Shown here one piece after another: positions 46,996-58,639 of a stretch of 64,000 bases of DNA; the stretch's first letter is position 1; each line of letters begins with the position of its first letter. Both the position numbers and the translations under genes were made by a program. Below the pieces are notes generated by a model. It worked only from the letters and a program-made list of their open reading frames with translations, ran no database searches and had not been told where the DNA came from. The stretch is from Podocnemis expansa (taxonomy: Eukaryota > Chordata > Testudines > Podocnemididae). Where the stretch lies: contig ML681992.1 of NCBI GenBank assembly GCA_007922195.1, forward strand, positions 1,778,613 to 1,842,612. The letters run 5' to 3'.

Positions 46996-48269
46996 GAGGA
47001 AAATAAAGTGATCAGGAACAGTCAGCATGGATTTACCAAAGGTAAATCATGCCTGACCAATCTCATTTCCTTCTATAATCAGATGACTGGTTTTCTGGAT
47101 GCAGGAAGAACCATTGATGTGATATACCTTGATTTTAGCAAGGCTTTTGATACAGTTTCCCACAGCATTCTCATTGGCAAATTAAGGAAGTATGGGTTGG
47201 ATAGGTGGACAATAAGGTGGATAGAAAACTGGCTAGATCAATGGTTTCAGCGTGTAGGAATCAATGGTTCCATGTCTAGCTGGCAACCAGTAACGAGTGG
47301 TGTGCCCCAGGGGTCGGTCCTGGGGCTGGTTCTGTTCTACATTTTTATCAATGATCTGGATGATGGAATAGACTGCTCTCTCAGTAAGTTTGCAGATGAC
47401 ACCAAGCTGGGGGGAACAGTAGACACGTTGGAGGGCAAGGACAGGATTCAGGGAGACCTAGATAAATTGGAACAGTGGGCCAATAGAATTGAACCTTATG
47501 AGGTTCAATAAGGACAAGTGTAAAATCCTGCAGTTGGGACGGAAAAACCCCATGCACTGCTACAGGCTGGGGAACATTCAGCTAAGTAGCAGCAGTGTAG
47601 AAAAGGACCTGGGGGTCATGGTGGATGGGAAGCTAGATATGAGTCAGCAGTGTGCTCTTGCTGCCAAAAAGGCCAATGGCATACTGGGCTGCATCAAAAG
47701 AAGTATTACCAGCAGATCAAGGGATGTGATCATTTCCCTCTATTCTGCACTGGTGAGGCCACATCTAGAATACTGTGTTCAGTTTTGGGCTCCCCACTAC
47801 AAAAAGGACAGGGACATGCTAGAGAGAGTTCAGAGGAGGGCAACCAAAATGATTAAAGGGCTGGAGCACAAGCCCTATGAGGAAAGACTGAAAGCATTAG
47901 GCTTCTTTAGTCTGCAGAAGAGAAGATTGAGGGGGATTTGATAGCAACCTTCAACTACTTGAAGGGATGCTCCAGGGAAGATCGAGCCCAACTGTTCTCG
48001 GTGGTAACAGAGGACAGATTGAGGAGCAATGGTCTCAAGTTGTGGTTAGGGAGGTTGAGGTTGGATATTAGAAAAAACTTTTTTACTAGGCGACTGGTGA
48101 AGCATTGGAATGAGCTGCTGAGGGAGGTGATAGAATCTCCATCTTTGGAGGTGTTTAAGGCCCGGCTGGACCAAACCATGACTGGGATGGTTTAGTGGGA
48201 GTGGTCCTGCCTCTGGCAGGAGGTTGGACTAGATGACCTGTGAGGTCCCTTCCAACCCTGTGATTCTAT
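46996..48269 (+). pseudogene. CR1 reverse transcriptase, C-terminal half, with frameshifts
   Basis: The non-LTR reverse transcriptase of a CR1 LINE, truncated at its N-terminal side. Motifs in order are [30 protein letters not shown] and FADDTKLGG (catalytic Asp pair intact), then the thumb and C-terminal region with [17 protein letters not shown] and ERVQRRATK. Two frame breaks disrupt it, near 47489 and near 47935. It ends in a typical CR1 3' UTR with 'ttggactagatgacctgtgaggtccc' and 'gattctatg'. It is relatively well preserved but cannot encode a full enzyme. Harbinger MITEs abut both ends (right end at 46992, next element at 48270). Confidence 0.92.
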
Positions 48270-49049
48270 GGCTGTGTTCACACACAGAGGGCTTGTTTCG
48301 AAACAAGAGTTTTTGAAAAAAACTGTTTCAAAATAAATAGTTATTTCGAAACACCTTATTTCCAAAGACAAAAAAGGCGTCTTGGAAATAAGGGAGCGAA
48401 ATTGCATGTCCACAGTGTGGACATGCTATTTCGCTTGGGGATGGACTGCAGACACCCGCAGGGTGAAGCGGAGTGGCAGGAGCGGGGGCGCCTGGGATTC
48501 CGGGCTGGCGCTCACTCTGCCCCGGCAGCAACGGGCTCCAGCCACACGCCGGGGCCCGCGCCTCCAGGTTTGGAGGCAGCCAGGGCTTTAAAGCCCCTGG
48601 GGTGAGGTGCCCCACTGCGCCGCTCCTGGCGGGTGCCTGCAGGGTACTGCAGGCACCCTCCAAGTGAGGCGCGGTGCCTGCAGTCCCCTGCAGGCACCGG
48701 TGGAATGAGGCGCAGCCCCGTGCCTGACTCCGCTGGTGCCTGCAGCCCTCTGCAGGCACCCATGCGGTGCAGCGCCCCTCTGCACTGCACCCTGTGAGTG
48801 CCTGCAGTCCCCTCCCCAAGTGATATAGCAGGTCCACACTGTGGACCTGCTATTTCGCTCCCTTATTTCGAGGACAAAGTTTTTGTCTTTTGAAACAAAA
48901 GCGGGTTGAAACTGTTTCAACAGAACGACTGCATTTCAAAACAAGCAGTTTGCTTGTTTCAAAATGGCCGTATGTCATGTGGCCATGACAGTTCTTATTT
49001 CAAAAGAACAGAGGTTGTTTCGAAATAAGAAGTGTGCGTGGACATACCC
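48270..49049. mobile_element. Harbinger MITE, recombinant or inverted ends
   Basis: A 780-bp element. The left end is GGCTGTGTTCACACACAG; the right end reads GGGTATGTCCACGCACAC in reverse. The core (CCTGCAG hairpins, 'cccctccccaag', palindrome at 48825-48853) is in the same orientation as in 46343-46992. However, its right subterminal region is the reverse of that element's left region, so it has two different palindrome copies (48395-48435 and 48825-48853). Flanking triplets do not match. Confidence 0.85.
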
Positions 49050-49694
49050 AAAATGGCTGCTGCTCATTTGTTTTGTTTTGACTATTTTTATGCCTGACCA
49101 CGACTCCTTCTCAACCCTACTCCCAAGGAGGACATAAATAAAGTGAAAATCAGAGGTATTCCAGAGGAAGAGGATGGTTCATAGCAAGTGGTGTCCTCAA
49201 GAAGATTTCCAGCTAATAGTGCGGCCTAAAGAGCCATAATGTTTGTAACCAATATCATCCACTTCTTGCACGTTTATGGTTAGTATTGCTTGATCATTAT
49301 GTGAATGGATTGTAGAGTATTTTTGAGAAAAGATTAAGCACTACCCATTTAAAAACATATTTGAGACAGTGATTATTATTATTTATTATTATAAAGAAGT
49401 TATCCTCTTCTACTGGAAGAAGTGAGTTCTAGAGACGAAAATTTGTACCCAAGGAAAATATATATCTTAAAGTTAAGAAAATATTCAGAGTATTAGCCAC
49501 CCTACTTCCTCCCATTGCCCCCTCTATACAGAAGAGGAGAAAAGACAGTGAAATGAATCCTCAAATCCAGTTGAGGGATGCCAACCGATTGATCTAAATG
49601 ATCTTTAATCATCTCATCATAAACAGTCACCACATATACTTGTGCAGCAATGTTGAATGGCAGGACAGTGTGGAGAAAGCAATTACTTTCTAAG
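49050..49694. other. Unassigned AT-rich stretch
   Basis: Nothing supported. Confidence 0.5.
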
Positions 49695-49702
49695 CTCTAA
49701 TG

Positions 49703-49893
49703 CAGGGGTCTCAACATGCGGCCCTTAAAGCTATTTCCTGTGGCCCACAATGACACGATCGTTACTGATATTTGCAATATCATTGTATGGAAAGTTTTCA
49801 GTGATGCGACCCTCGGGCTAATGTATTAATCCCCATGTGGCTCTCTACTAGTCCTCATGCGGCCCTTGGGGTGATTTGAGTTTGAGACCCTTG
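49703..49893. mobile_element. hAT MITE with perfect 8-bp TSD
   Basis: A 191-bp element. The left end is CAGGGGTCTCAACATGCGGCC; the right end reads CAAGGGTCTCAAACTC in reverse, with 'catgcggccct' repeated near the right end. CTCTAATG flanks both sides exactly (49695-49702 and 49894-49901). Non-coding. Confidence 0.92.
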
Positions 49894-49901
49894 CTCTAAT
49901 G

Positions 49902-50960
49902 TTTCTTTTGGTATCCGTCATCTGCAGAAGATTAATCCAGTCTGAACAATATTATATGTGTATCTATTGGAATATGAACAAAATTCTCATGGACAGATGA
50001 CAAGATGAATTAATGCCCAATGAACATGTTAACATGTTAAATAGCCAAGTTTGGCCTGCTTATTCCCAGAAAAGAAATCACCATGCTGCCTTCACATTCT
50101 GCTTTAACGACAATTCCCAGAAGTCCTTACTGTTTACACATCAAAGAACTGATGGCTGGCATGATTTACCTCAAATATTAGTTCAGTACAACAGGAGTTT
50201 TCTTCTTATTCAGCTAAGTATTTGCTTCTGTCAGTATCCTGGTGGAACTGAATAATGGCATAGGTTAGTGCACAAATCAGAAATAGGAATTTAGCAATCT
50301 ATTATGTTTGTTTGCAGTATAACATAATGCAAGTCCCTGAAGCAATGTGAAGAATTTGAAAATATTATGAACTAATAAAATAGTAGAAAAGAAAACAAAT
50401 GTGTGTATGTGAAAGAGAGGCTGATATATTAGCCAAGAAATGGAATATATTTAGTTTAATTTTGCAAAGGAAGAGACATTTAAAAACTAGGAAAAGACAG
50501 CAAAGTAAAATCATGTTTAGATACCATGAATGCTACAGAATCTATTGTGCCCCAGGCTCTAACCTTAAAATTTTCAGAGGTCTGGGAGGAATCATCATGA
50601 AAGTTCATATCAATGGAATAGAGATGTGTCATCTTTTGGTAGGAGAATTAATTTCACCAAAACAATTTTGATGGAAATCTTTACTAAAAGAACTTGTGTT
50701 TGACTACAAAGTCTATTTCTCCCCATAAAAAAGGGGGGGGGGGGAGTGCAAAGCCAAAAATACAAAAAAAAAAAAATTAGTTCTCTAAATTTTGTTTTTA
50801 CTGAAAGGTTATTGAAAACAGACTTTATATTACCAGCAATTTTTTAATTGAACATTGTACAGTTTTTAAATTTTCCTTGAAAACTAGTAGAAAAAAATCT
50901 GTATGGCAAATATTGACAAAGAATAATTGTTATTTTTTGACCAGCTCTACTATTCACTGA
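49902..50960. other. Unassigned AT-rich stretch
   Basis: Contains a G run near 50731-50744 and A runs near 50764-50776. No gene. Confidence 0.5.
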
Positions 50961-51456
50961 GGATATATCTACACTTAAGAATGCTAGTTTGAACTAAGTT
51001 AGTTTGAATTAATTAGTGTGAATTAATTTTGATTAGTTCAAACCAGCATGTACACACTAGAAACCTAAATCTGACTAGCATGCCCATGCACAGAACTTGC
51101 TAGTCTGGTTTAGGAGGAGATCACCATGGGAAGTGCAGGAAAATGGCACCCAAGAAGGGCCATCCCCCCACCCAATCCCATAAAAAGAGGAAGGCAGTTC
51201 TTTCCTGGTGCCATGCATCCTGGGAGAAAGAAAGTCAAACTGTGTTTAATTTGAACTAATGATTAGTTCAAACTTACACATCTACATTTGGTTAGTTTGA
51301 ATTAAAGGCAGGTTTTAATATTTCAAAATAAGCTTTCCTTAGTTCAAGCTAAGGAATTCCTTAGTTCAGACTAATGAAAGTCAGTATGGACATGCACTAA
51401 TTTAGTTCAAATTAATCCTCCTTAATTCAAACTAAATTCCTAGTGTAGACATAGCC
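50961..51456. mobile_element. Harbinger MITE, GTTTGAAC subfamily
   Basis: A 496-bp element. The left end is GGATATATCTACACTTAAG; the right end reads GGCTATGTCTACACTAGG in reverse. It contains the central palindrome (51068-51111) in the orientation opposite to most copies, the 'tgggaagtgcagg' block and many 'agtttgaa'/'ttcaaact' words. Flanking triplets (TGA/ATA) differ. Confidence 0.85.
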
Positions 51457-53574
51457 ATAAATTTTAAAGTGTAATGTATTCTGCAAGCAACTATCAAAAC
51501 AAGGAGCTAGTTGATACAAACCAAGAATAACTCCAGTAACTTCAGTGAGATGTTACTTTGAATTTATACTGGAATGTTTAAAACTACAATTTAGTCCAAA
51601 GCTTTAGGAACTGCTCAGAATTTCTACTTCTGTCTTTACTTTGACCAAGTGTGTAAGTCTTGCTTTTTCTCATTCCTCAATTAGTGCATATGAGAAAATC
51701 CCATTAAAGTAAATGCGAGTTGCTCTGATGCAATGGTGACTTGACCTCAGTGTTTTAGAGTTATGCAAAGCATGTGTAATCTGCATACTTCTACTGAAGC
51801 AACTCTTTTTTTTTTAGGTCTAATTTGGGACGAGAAATAGCGGAGAAGAAACTTTTTTTTTAAATTGTCTGTGTTTCTGCACACTTGAATGTCACTCAGT
51901 TAGATGGACCCTAAGACATACAAAAAGGGGCATGCTCAGTAGTTTTCTCTGAAGCTGTACAGAAGGTTTTCATTAAAGGCAAGCAGTCACAATGATTTCA
52001 CATATCCATAGTAGTTAAATGATTAAAGATGCAACCACACTTCCATTATTAACCCTATGTTCACTTCCTTTATAACTTTCCCTTTGTCAAAGCATTCTAA
52101 AGTTGCAGATGTTTATCACTTTTTTGTCTATTATAAACTGGTTCCACTAGCTACATGGGGTCTTAAGTTTAAAACTTCAAATTTTATGGATCTGTGGTTA
52201 AACAAGATCAACAGCCTAAGTTAATGAAAGAAATTTACATACCTCAAATGGGTGCCTCAGCCCTGGACCTTTCCTGCCAAGTAAAAATAAAAGAACAGCA
52301 TTAAAAGCCCCATATCTGATCACGGGATGATGTATCCCATGCAGCTCTTTGAGGCAATGGAATAGCTATGGGTTGGCCTGGGTGGACTGTGGTTGATAAT
52401 GTAACCCAAAGCAAGTATACACAATCAGATTCTCAGCAATTCATCCCACATTTTCATCAGCCCATCTTGTTAATGACACAAAACTTGTAGCCATTCATAT
52501 CAACTACAAACACTGCCAAAAAATTAAGTCTGGTTTCAATTCCCTCCGAGGAAAGCTGTGGCACTGCCCACTGGAGGCCTTCATGAAAGGCCTTGCTGGC
52601 ATTACCAGTGTGTCAGGTTAGGGGCTGCTCTCTCAGGATGGCAGGGTGGCAAACAGCATGCAGTACTGCCTGGAATCTCTGCAGTGTGCCACCCATAAGA
52701 CAATCTGAGGGGAATTCTGTAGGTCCCCGTGGCTTTTTCATTACATCATGGCTTTTCCAGCCATTGGATTGCCTCAGGATTGGAAAGATGCAAAGGTCAC
52801 CATAGCTTCCATCACCTGTGCTACGAATTTTCTGCTATGCCTTTTAGAGTCACAGCACAGAATTTCATTCTTATTTTAGAAAAAAAAATGGAAGGGGGGG
52901 ATGGAGGCAGTTAGCTTATTTTAGCCATAGATGCTTATAAGGCTTGTAAGATTGTAAATCTTCTGGAAGAAGAATTCTCTCTTTGTGTTGTAAAGGACCT
53001 GGCAAAACATTGTTAATGGTAACTTGGGGCTATTTAGGTTGCTAGTGTAAGATTACTGCTCAGGAGTATTTAAACCAAGAAGAAATTAAAAAAAAAAAGC
53101 TAAGCCCACATTACCTGAGGGGCGCTTTTCAAGGTCCTCACGGTACAAAAGGAGATTGTTAAAGCCTGCTTGGCTCAGTGTGAAATTAAGGAAGTCTAGC
53201 ACAAAGAAGTGGAAATACATACCTTTTGGGATGCTCTGGAGTGTCACATGGCAGTGTATGTAAAAGAGAGCTAGACTGAGTAATTTAACCTCCCCCTTCC
53301 TGGTTTCCTGTTCAAGTCTATATATTCTCCTGGCCAGCTCCCCAGCTGATTCCCTTTCTTCATTAAGCCAAGTTGTGCCTCAGTCTGATCCTCTCCCTTA
53401 GGCTTTAGGGTTTACAGAGCAACTGAGGGGTTTATCCCCTCTGCTCCATTATATATGTCCCCATTTTAATGAACCACACAATTCACTCAACCTCTTCCTC
53501 TTTTTGGCTGGGTATATTACCTCTCAGAGGCAACACCTCCTGGTTTCCCTGGGGGTGGTCAAGGTCTTTTCCCT
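51457..53574. other. Unassigned stretch
   Basis: No gene or element ends recognised. A GC-neutral patch at about 52540-52870 has two short overlapping open frames without a recognisable domain. Confidence 0.45.
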
Positions 53575-54178
53575 TAACATAGCCACACTAGAAACTCTTA
53601 ATTCGAACTAGCATGTCCATACATAGGCCTTAGTAGTTTAAATTAGATAGAGGGAGCTATTACACAGGGAATATCAAGTCATGGCAAGAGCCAGATTTCC
53701 CATTAGGCACTGTAGGCACAGAGCCTAGGACCTACAAAATTTTTAGGGACTACAAAGGAGGGAAAAAATTAGAAAAAGCAGGAAAAATAAGGAAATTCAC
53801 ATGGTTTAGCATTAGAATAGTTTAAAGTGTGTCATGTCAATCAACATAATTCAATTGGTGTTTACCCCTCTTTTTGCACATTTTGGAGTGGAAGTGCCTA
53901 GGGTCTAAGAACACCAAAATTCTGCCGTGGCTGTGGCTCATTCGAACTAACAGTTAGTTCAAATTAACATGGCTACATTGGGTTAATTCAAAGTAATGAG
54001 TTTGAATTAAGCATCACTTCAAAGATAAACCAGGTTTTATAACTTCAAAGTTAGCTTTCATCAATTTGAACTAAGGCATTCTTTAGTTCGAATTAATGAA
54101 AGCCAGAATGGCCTTGCATTTATTTAATTCTAATTGAGCCTCATCAATTTCAATTAATTTGTAAGTGTAGACACACAT
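53575..54178. mobile_element. Diverged Harbinger MITE with internal insertion
   Basis: The degraded left end TAACATAGCCACACTAG and right end (in reverse ATGTGTGTCTACACTTAC) align in length with the family terminus. GTTTGAAC/TTCGAACT words occur on both flanks, with CpGs still present at about 53604, 53942 and 54088. About 280 bp of unrelated sequence (about 53655-53935) sits in the middle. It begins 'catggcaagagccagatttccc' and ends 'ccaaaattctgccgtggctgtgg', weakly inverted ends that suggest a nested hAT-like element. Confidence 0.6.
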
Positions 54179-54181
54179 TAA

Positions 54182-54226
54182 GTGCCACAGGACCTTGTTT
54201 GTTTTACTGAACTAGACTAACACTGA
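54182..54226 (+). mobile_element. Penelope-like element 3' tail fragment
   Basis: 'gtgccacaggaccttgtttgttttactgaactagactaacac' is the PLE tail in plus orientation, exactly the reverse of the segment at 34190-34235. It abuts the MITE ending at 54178. Confidence 0.65.
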
Positions 54227-54229
54227 ATC

Positions 54230-54852
54230 TTGGATCTCTGTAAAGGCTGTGTTTAAGATAACATGTATAATTCAGCTGAGTGAGTGAGTGAGTGACTTAA
54301 ACAATGGAGAAGTGTTTTGTGACAAAAAAAAATTAAGGTATTCTGAAAGAAAAATATTCACCCAATGATATCCTCAGTTTGAATAATATTTCAAAAAGAA
54401 ACCATGAAATTTATGTACAATCTGATATATAAAGTAGTTTGTGGACAATCCTTGATTAGATATTTATCAGAAGTGCAGATCATGAAGCACAATTATGCTG
54501 CCTCATCACTATACATCAACATTAGGTATGATTTATAATTCTGATCACTGTCTAGGAGCAGGCATGCTGTCTACTCATTGATAAGCTCTGTTCTTAGATT
54601 TGTTTGGGGTTCAGGATCAAAAATAGATTACAGATATAATAATTCCAGAAATTGCCCGCTTTGAATATATTTTCATTATCCCTAAATAGTAATCAGATGA
54701 TAATGAGAAATCTTAAATACCCCCTATAATAATGATAAAGTTATATGTCCTTTATTCACCTTACCACATATCCATTCACCTTATCCAGTTTATCATATAA
54801 AGTACATAATGATATTATGTCTCTTTTGATTGTGTTCAGGAAAGGCAGTCTC
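54230..54852. other. Unassigned AT-rich stretch
   Basis: Contains a short (GAGT)n array near 54278-54294. No gene. Confidence 0.5.
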
Positions 54853-54855
54853 TTA

Positions 54856-55100
54856 GGGTATGTTCACACACAGTTCTTATTTCGAAACAACAGGGGTTGT
54901 TTCGAAATAAGAACTGCCATGGCCACATGACGTACGGCCATTTCGAAACAAGCAAACCACTTGTTTTGAAATGGCCAGGGTTGTTTTGAAACGGCTTAAA
55001 CCTGGTTTTGTTTCGAAACAGCGTTGTTTCGAAATGAGTTGTTTCGAAACAACACCAGTGGGACATGCCGTTTCGAAACAACGGTTGTTTCAAAATAACC
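54856..55100. repeat. Left subterminal array of TTTCGAAA palindromes
   Basis: About ten copies of TTTCGAAA or its one-step CpG decay forms (TTTTGAAA, TTTCAAAA) lie within 245 bp, several as the 10-bp palindrome GTTTCGAAAC. Such arrays are plausible binding sites for the element's own DNA-binding protein. Confidence 0.85.
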
Positions 55101-55198
55101 GGCTGACCTTCCTCCCAGGGTGCACAGCGCCCTGGGGGAAGTCCCTGCCTGGGCATGCCTGTGAGGGTGTGTGCCAGACAGGGCTGTAGCAGGCAGCC

Positions 55199-57220
55199 AT
55201 GTCTCAGCAGCCAGGCCCCTCAGCTGCAGGATGCCGGAGGGCCCCTGTCTGGACCCAGGAGGATATTACTTGCCTCCTGGGCATCTGGCAGCAGCCAGAC
55301 ATTCTGAGACGGTTCCAGGCCAGCCACCGGAACTGCGATATCTACAGCAACATCGCGGATGCGATGTCGCAAAAAGGACACCCCCGCACAACCAAGCAGG
55401 TGTGGAGTAAGGTGAAGTCACTCCACCAGGAGTACGCCCGCAACCGGGATGCCTGGGCGCTGCAGAGGCCTGGCAGCCAGGCCACATGCCCCTATTATGA
55501 GGCCCTGGATGCATTCCTGGGCACACAGCCCAGCGGTCTCCCCACTGCGGCTGTGGACAGCTCAGGGGGGCATCAGAGCCCCTCGTCAGGCCAGGAGGCA
55601 GCTGGGTCCGACGTCTCCATTGGGGGGCCTCCAGCTGCACCACCACCAGCAGCGGAGGCCAGCCCCACCACCCTGGAGCTGTTCATGGCCACGGAGGCGG
55701 GGAGCAGCACAGAGGAGCAGGGGCCCACCACCGCCCCAGGCTCCAACTCGGACCCCGGGACATCTCGGCGGACATCTGAAGCCCCCGTGGGTAAGTATGC
55801 CCCCCCCCCCACAGAGGCACACAGGGTTGGGCCTGTCCAGCAGGTCCTGGGACGGGAGGAGGCCAGGGCCGGGCACTGGGGCAGGTAGGGCCCAGGGTTC
55901 ATGAGCGCAGAGGGGCCCCCCTGGCCATGGGTCCCACAGACACAGGTGGCACTGGGGTCACAGGCCCGTGTGTGCCGGGGGGTGGTGACCAGGGACTGGC
56001 TGGGAAAGATGCAGCAGCATCATGGGTGGGGTGGAGAGCAGGCAGGGCACACCACTGGCAAGTGGCCTCAGGAGACCCCCAAGTGCAAGGTGTGGCTGGG
56101 TCCAGTTCACCCTCGTGGGCAACACGAGCATGTGTGCCTCCAGGGTATCGGTTCCCAGATGTCTGGCAAAAGGAGAACATGGTCTCCTTTGCTCTGCTCT
56201 GTTCTTCTTTTTATCCTCAAATTCTCTGTCTGGCAGGCAGCTCAAAATACAGGGGTTTGTCAGGCTTTTTCCTATAGGGGTTGGAGGATCCTGGAATGCC
56301 AGAGGATACTGATTTATATGGGAAAGTGTTCCAGAGCGCCTTAAACCCTGATGACTACCCCGGCCAGACAACCATCTTGCCCAGGGACCTCCAATGTCCT
56401 CCGCCGGGTACTGTCCCGGCCTCCTTCCGAGGCTTTGGGGGCCAGGAGTCCTACCCCAGAGTAATGTCCCACAGGATCCTGGGACCTGCTGAGAGTCAGG
56501 GCAGAGGTGTGTGATGCAGACAGGTGCACACAGACAGGACCAGCAGGCGGCAGGGGCCAACTGTGTTTTTTGCTCCCCTGCAGCATGTTGCAGAGCTCCT
56601 CCCCGGGGGCCACCACCCACACCCGGACCCCAACGCCCAAGCCCCAGGACACCCCGGCAACGGCGGAGGGCCCCCCGGACACGCAGCGAGCTCCTGGAGA
56701 GCCTGGAGGAGCTCAGCCAGGACATGCACGCTGCCACCCAGGCCTGGCGGCAGGAGCAGGCGCAGTGGCAGGCGGCTGGGCTCCATGCTCTGGAGCCCCT
56801 TGCGGGCGCTGAGGACAGGGCTGCAAGGGCGCTGGAGCTCCTGGCAGCAGAGCTGCCAGCCACCATTGTGGAGCAGGCCACAGCCATCCCACAGCTGGCT
56901 GAGAGCCTGGTGCCCCCGACGCCGCCAGGAGGCATCACCGCCGGGACCGTCCCAGTGAGGACGGTGGGCAGAGGGTGGCCGTGGGTGCGGGTGGGGCATG
57001 CCACCCCCCGGACCCTCCCACAGGCCAGGCCCCCCCCCGCCCCCTGGACGTCTTCACCCCTGTCCCCTCCCAAGTTGCCACCCCCTCCCCCAGGTCCCCC
57101 AAGTCCCCTCCCAAGTTGCCGCTCCTTCCCCCAAGTCCCCTCCCAAGTTGCTGCTCCCTCCCCCGGACCCCCCCACATTGCCCCATCCTGTATCGCCCCC
57201 ATCCCTTCCCTGATTGTTAA
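55199..57220 (+). CDS. Harbinger Myb/SANT-like DNA-binding protein (predicted 2-3 exons)
   Basis: The accessory protein of PIF/Harbinger elements, which binds subterminal DNA and helps bring the transposase to the nucleus and element ends. Exon 1 (55199-55790) starts at the first ATG of a long open frame. A Myb/SANT-like trihelix domain at residues ~14-85 has spaced tryptophans W18, W30 and W69 and a VKSLHQEY helix, followed by a Ser/Pro/Ala-rich linker. A GTAAGT donor follows at 55791. The best acceptor is CTCCCCTGCAG at 56583, giving an in-frame junction (intron 55791-56583). Exon 2 encodes an Arg-rich stretch, then a helix with SELLESLEELSQDMH and a likely coiled coil. Downstream is Pro-rich; the true stop is unclear because this frame remains open past the AATAAA at 57219, while the two other frames stop just before it. 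A small indel or a further splice is likely. No stop interrupts the domain. Confidence 0.8.
55791..56583 (+). other. Predicted intron of the Myb/SANT-like gene
   Basis: Bounded by GTGG|GTAAGT and a pyrimidine-rich CTCCCCTGCAG. Splicing joins phase 1 to phase 1 and preserves the frame of exon 2. Long open frames within it and on its minus strand (up to 414 codons) are GC-rich shadows. Confidence 0.65.
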
Positions 57221-57224
57221 TAAA
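57219..57224 (+). terminator. Polyadenylation signal, Myb/SANT-like gene
   Basis: AATAAA overlapping the TAA stop of one reading frame. It lies about 35 bp before the opposite-strand signal of the transposase gene, so the two transcripts converge and would end almost head to head. Confidence 0.7.
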
Positions 57225-57257
57225 CCCCTTGAAAGTTATTCGTGGTTGTCTGTGTTT

Positions 57258-57263
57258 TTTATT
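57258..57263 (-). terminator. Polyadenylation signal, transposase gene
   Basis: AATAAA on the minus strand (TTTATT in plus), about 90 bp beyond the transposase stop codon at 57354-57356. Confidence 0.65.
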
Positions 57264-57353
57264 GGGGGGGGGTTGGCAGTGCGGGTGGATGGGTGCGGGC
57301 TGGCTGTGGGTGGACAGGGGAGATGGTGTTGTGGTGCAGGGCAGCCCTGGCTC

Positions 57354-58583
57354 TCAGTGTTCCTCTGCGGCGAAGGTGAGCCGGAGGGCGTTGCAGACGG
57401 TGAGGGCTCGCGCAGATGGCTGCTCCCGACTCAGCCAGGATCTTGGCTGTTCATAGCCCCTGGCAAGACCTTGCACCTCAGCCTCCCATGCAAGTGGGAT
57501 GGGTTCCCCCTGCTGCTCGCCAAAATTGTGTAGCACTGCACATGCCGCAATGACTTGTGGCAGGCTCTGCTCTGCGAGGTGGAGGCAGGTTAGCAGGCAC
57601 CTCCACCGGGCCTTGAGGTGTCTGAATGCCCGCTCAACCACCGGTCAACAGTGGGCCAGGTGGCGGTTGAACAGCTGCTGGCTGGGGTCGAGTGGCCCAG
57701 CGTACGGGCGCATTAGCCAGGGCCTCAGGGGGTGGGCCGCATCCACCACTATGAGGACGGGCACCTCTATTCCCCCAAGGTGGATGGTGTGAGGGGGGAA
57801 GTGGGTGCCCGCCTCCATGCCCCGGTACAGGGCGAAGTTGCGGAGGACCCTGCAGTCATGGGCCCTCCCTTGCCAGCCCACATAGCAGTCTTGGAACAGG
57901 CCCCGGTGGTCCACAAGGGCCTGCATGATCACCGAATGATAGCCCTTTCGGTTCCGGTACACTGCAGCCCTGTGCTCCGGGGTGCACACAGGGATGTGTG
58001 TGCTGTCCAAGATCCCAGCACAGTTCGGAAAGCCAAGGGTGGCCATCCCGGGCATGGTGTCCTGCAGGTCCCCACATCTCAACAGGAGGACATGATTGAT
58101 GGCCCTGGGGACCTCGAGGAGGATGATGCAGGTGGTGGACCTCCCGACGCCAAACAGATGTGCCACTGCCCTGTGGGACTCCGGAGTGGCCAGCTTCCAC
58201 AGGGCGCTGGCCATTCATTTGTCCACTGGGACAGCGGGCCTCATGGGGGTGTCCCTGTGCAGCAGGTGCAGGGCAAGTTCACCCACCAGGCGGGTGAAGC
58301 TGGTCCTGCTCATTCTAAAGTTCTGCCGCCAGAGGTCGTCGCCCCAGGTGCGCAGAATGACCCTCTCCCACCAGTCGGCGCTGGTCTCCTGCGCCCAGAT
58401 GCGGCGAGGCACGGGGAGGGGCAGTAGCTCAGCCCTGTGGATGAGCTGCATGTGTTCCTCAGGCAGAGGACAGTCATCCTTGGGGTCTGCAAACAGAGTC
58501 TCCCACAAGTGCTGGAGACCCTGCATGCGCGCAGAGGGGCTGGGTACTGCACGGCGCTGTCTAGGCAGCTGAGCAGAGTCCAT
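57354..58583 (-). pseudogene. Harbinger DDE transposase with two in-frame TGA codons
   Basis: The transposase of the element (HARBI1-like family), cutting and joining at TWA-type targets. One frame runs 410 codons from the ATG at 58583 (MDSAQLPRQ) to the stop at 57354. In order: an N-terminal region with RIWAQETSADWWERVI, the helical region around WRQNFRMSRTSFTRLV, then LATPESHR and GVGRSTTC. The DDE triad follows: D193 in GILDSTHIPV, D281 in LIVVDAAHPLRPW and E317 in VERAFRHLKARW (DD35E), with QGRAHDCRVLRN between. The C-terminal ACAVLHN motif is present. TGA codons interrupt codons 123 (58217-58215) and 313 (57647-57645); both are one C-to-T step from CGA. The length fits the family (about 350-400 residues). 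An alternative upstream ATG at 58709 would start in the subterminal region and is less likely. Confidence 0.9.
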
Positions 58584-58639
58584 TGCTTGCAGAGTGCTGC
58601 TAGCATGGGTGGACAGGGAAGTGAGGTGAGGGCTGGCTT

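Noticed and set aside
55958..57202. 414-codon minus-strand open frame
   Set aside because: It is the GC-rich shadow of the Myb/SANT-like gene and its intron, with no recognisable domain and low-complexity Gly/Pro/Arg content.
57732..58427. 231-codon plus-strand open frame
   Set aside because: Lies antisense to the conserved DDE domain of the transposase; no domain in its own frame.
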